Assembly (NCBI GenBank): GCA_003448875.1
Contig: DLXG01000130.1
Coordinates: 1 to 7,607, forward strand
DNA from: Anaerolineaceae bacterium
GTDB lineage: Bacteria; Chloroflexota; Anaerolineae; Anaerolineales; Anaerolineaceae
DNA: 7,607 nt
Direction: 5' to 3'
Shown here: one piece after another, positions 7,190-7,607 of the stretch
Position numbering within the stretch: position 1 is the first letter of the stretch
Layout: the number at the start of each line of letters is the position of its first letter
The notes under the pieces: generated by a model
The model's input: only the letters and a program-made list of their open reading frames with translations
What the model was told of the DNA's origin: nothing
Database searches by the model: none
Position numbers and translations under genes: made by a program

Positions 7190-7607
7190 GCGGGGATCGT
7201 GTTCGGGCGATAGACCTTTTCTGCGGCATTGGCGGCAATTCATGGGGAGCCCGTCAGGCCGGTGTGGAAATTGTGGCCGGATTTGACAGGTGGGCCACAG
7301 CCGGCAAGGTTTTCAGGGATAATTTTCCCGAAGCAAAATTTTATGAAGTGGACCTGGCAGCCCTTTCAATGTCAGATATCCAGCGCCTGCGCGACGAGAT
7401 TGGTTCCATTCACCTGATCCTGGCATCACCGGAATGCACCAGTCACAGCGTGGCCAGAGGCGGTTCTCCCAGAGATAAAGCCAGCCTGCGCTTATCCTGG
7501 AATGTCTGGAGGTTTGCCCGTATATTTCAACCACGCTGGATTGTGATTGAAAACGTCCCTCAATTCCGTGCCTGGGACTCTTACAGTCAATTCCTGCAGG
7601 TCTTTTC
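7186..7607 (+). CDS. C5-cytosine DNA methyltransferase (Dcm family), N-terminal part, 3' truncated by window edge
   Basis: The open frame from ATG 7186 runs to the right edge, giving 140 codons. It begins with motif I, A-I-D-L-F-C-G-I-G-G at 8-17, the AdoMet-binding loop of C5 methyltransferases. Motif IV is A-S-P-E-C-T-S-H-S at 80-88, with catalytic Cys84; it reads P-E-C-T where classical enzymes have P-P-C-Q, a variant I associate with a recognised subgroup of this family. Motif VI is V-I-E-N-V at 120-124, with Glu122 as the expected catalytic acid. The enzyme methylates cytosine C5 in duplex DNA by covalent addition through the cysteine. The target-recognition domain and motifs VIII-X lie beyond the window, so completeness and specificity cannot be judged. 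The ATG overlaps the stop of the CBS/HEPN gene by four bases (ATGA), so the two are probably translated together. It may protect host DNA from a cognate nuclease or belong to a larger island. Confidence 0.93.
   Translation, partial: MSGDRVRAIDLFCGIGGNSWGARQAGVEIVAGFDRWATAGKVFRDNFPEAKFYEVDLAALSMSDIQRLRDEIGSIHLILASPECTSHSVARGGSPRDKASLRLSWNVWRFARIFQPRWIVIENVPQFRAWDSYSQFLQVF

Noticed and set aside
1..7607. DISARM or BREX assignment
   Set aside because: No DrmB (DUF1998), DrmC (PLD), BrxC, PglX or PglZ is visible in the window. Presence outside it cannot be excluded.

Overview
This 7.6 kb window is a bacterial DNA-modification and defence locus. Every gene lies on the + strand in one tightly packed, operon-like run with no visible promoter or terminator. 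The order is: (1) the C-terminal part of a type III-like restriction endonuclease/helicase (Res), cut off by the left edge; (2) a complete 542-aa DUF262 + HNH-like protein of the GmrSD/BrxU/SspE type; (3) a complete 946-aa beta-class DNA adenine methyltransferase (type III-like Mod); (4) a complete 556-aa multidomain protein with a CBS pair, a HEPN-like segment, DUF7662 and DUF4268; (5) the first 140 codons of a C5-cytosine DNA methyltransferase, cut off by the right edge. Gaps are 11 nt, 9 nt, 35 nt and a 4-nt ATGA overlap.

Genes 1 and 3 make a recognisable type III-like restriction-modification pair (the Res tail resembles the BPTD_3080-type family). The order is res before mod, whereas the textbook type III order is mod before res. 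Between them sits a DUF262/HNH protein, a class known as stand-alone or accessory modification-dependent nucleases. Downstream is the least familiar element: a nucleotide-sensor-like CBS pair joined to a segment with a HEPN R-x4-H motif and two domains of unknown function, translationally coupled to a second methyltransferase of different chemistry. The simplest reading is a compound defence island combining an adenine R-M core, a GmrSD-like nuclease, a possible sensor-effector protein and a cytosine methylase. Whether all five act as one system is inference.

Composition is mosaic. Hand counts give about 58% G+C in mod just before about nt 3245, about 41% over 3241-3960, and about 69% just after. 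The AT-rich part is exactly the target-recognition region between the two conserved methyltransferase motifs, as expected if the specificity domain was exchanged. The DUF262 gene is also AT-richer than res and the mod ends in the lines counted.

The organism cannot be fixed from this window. Shine-Dalgarno sequences (one a perfect AAAGGAGG), ATG starts and overall moderate G+C indicate a bacterium. There are no RNA genes, CRISPR arrays, insertion sequences or tandem repeats, and no gene-free stretch longer than 35 nt.
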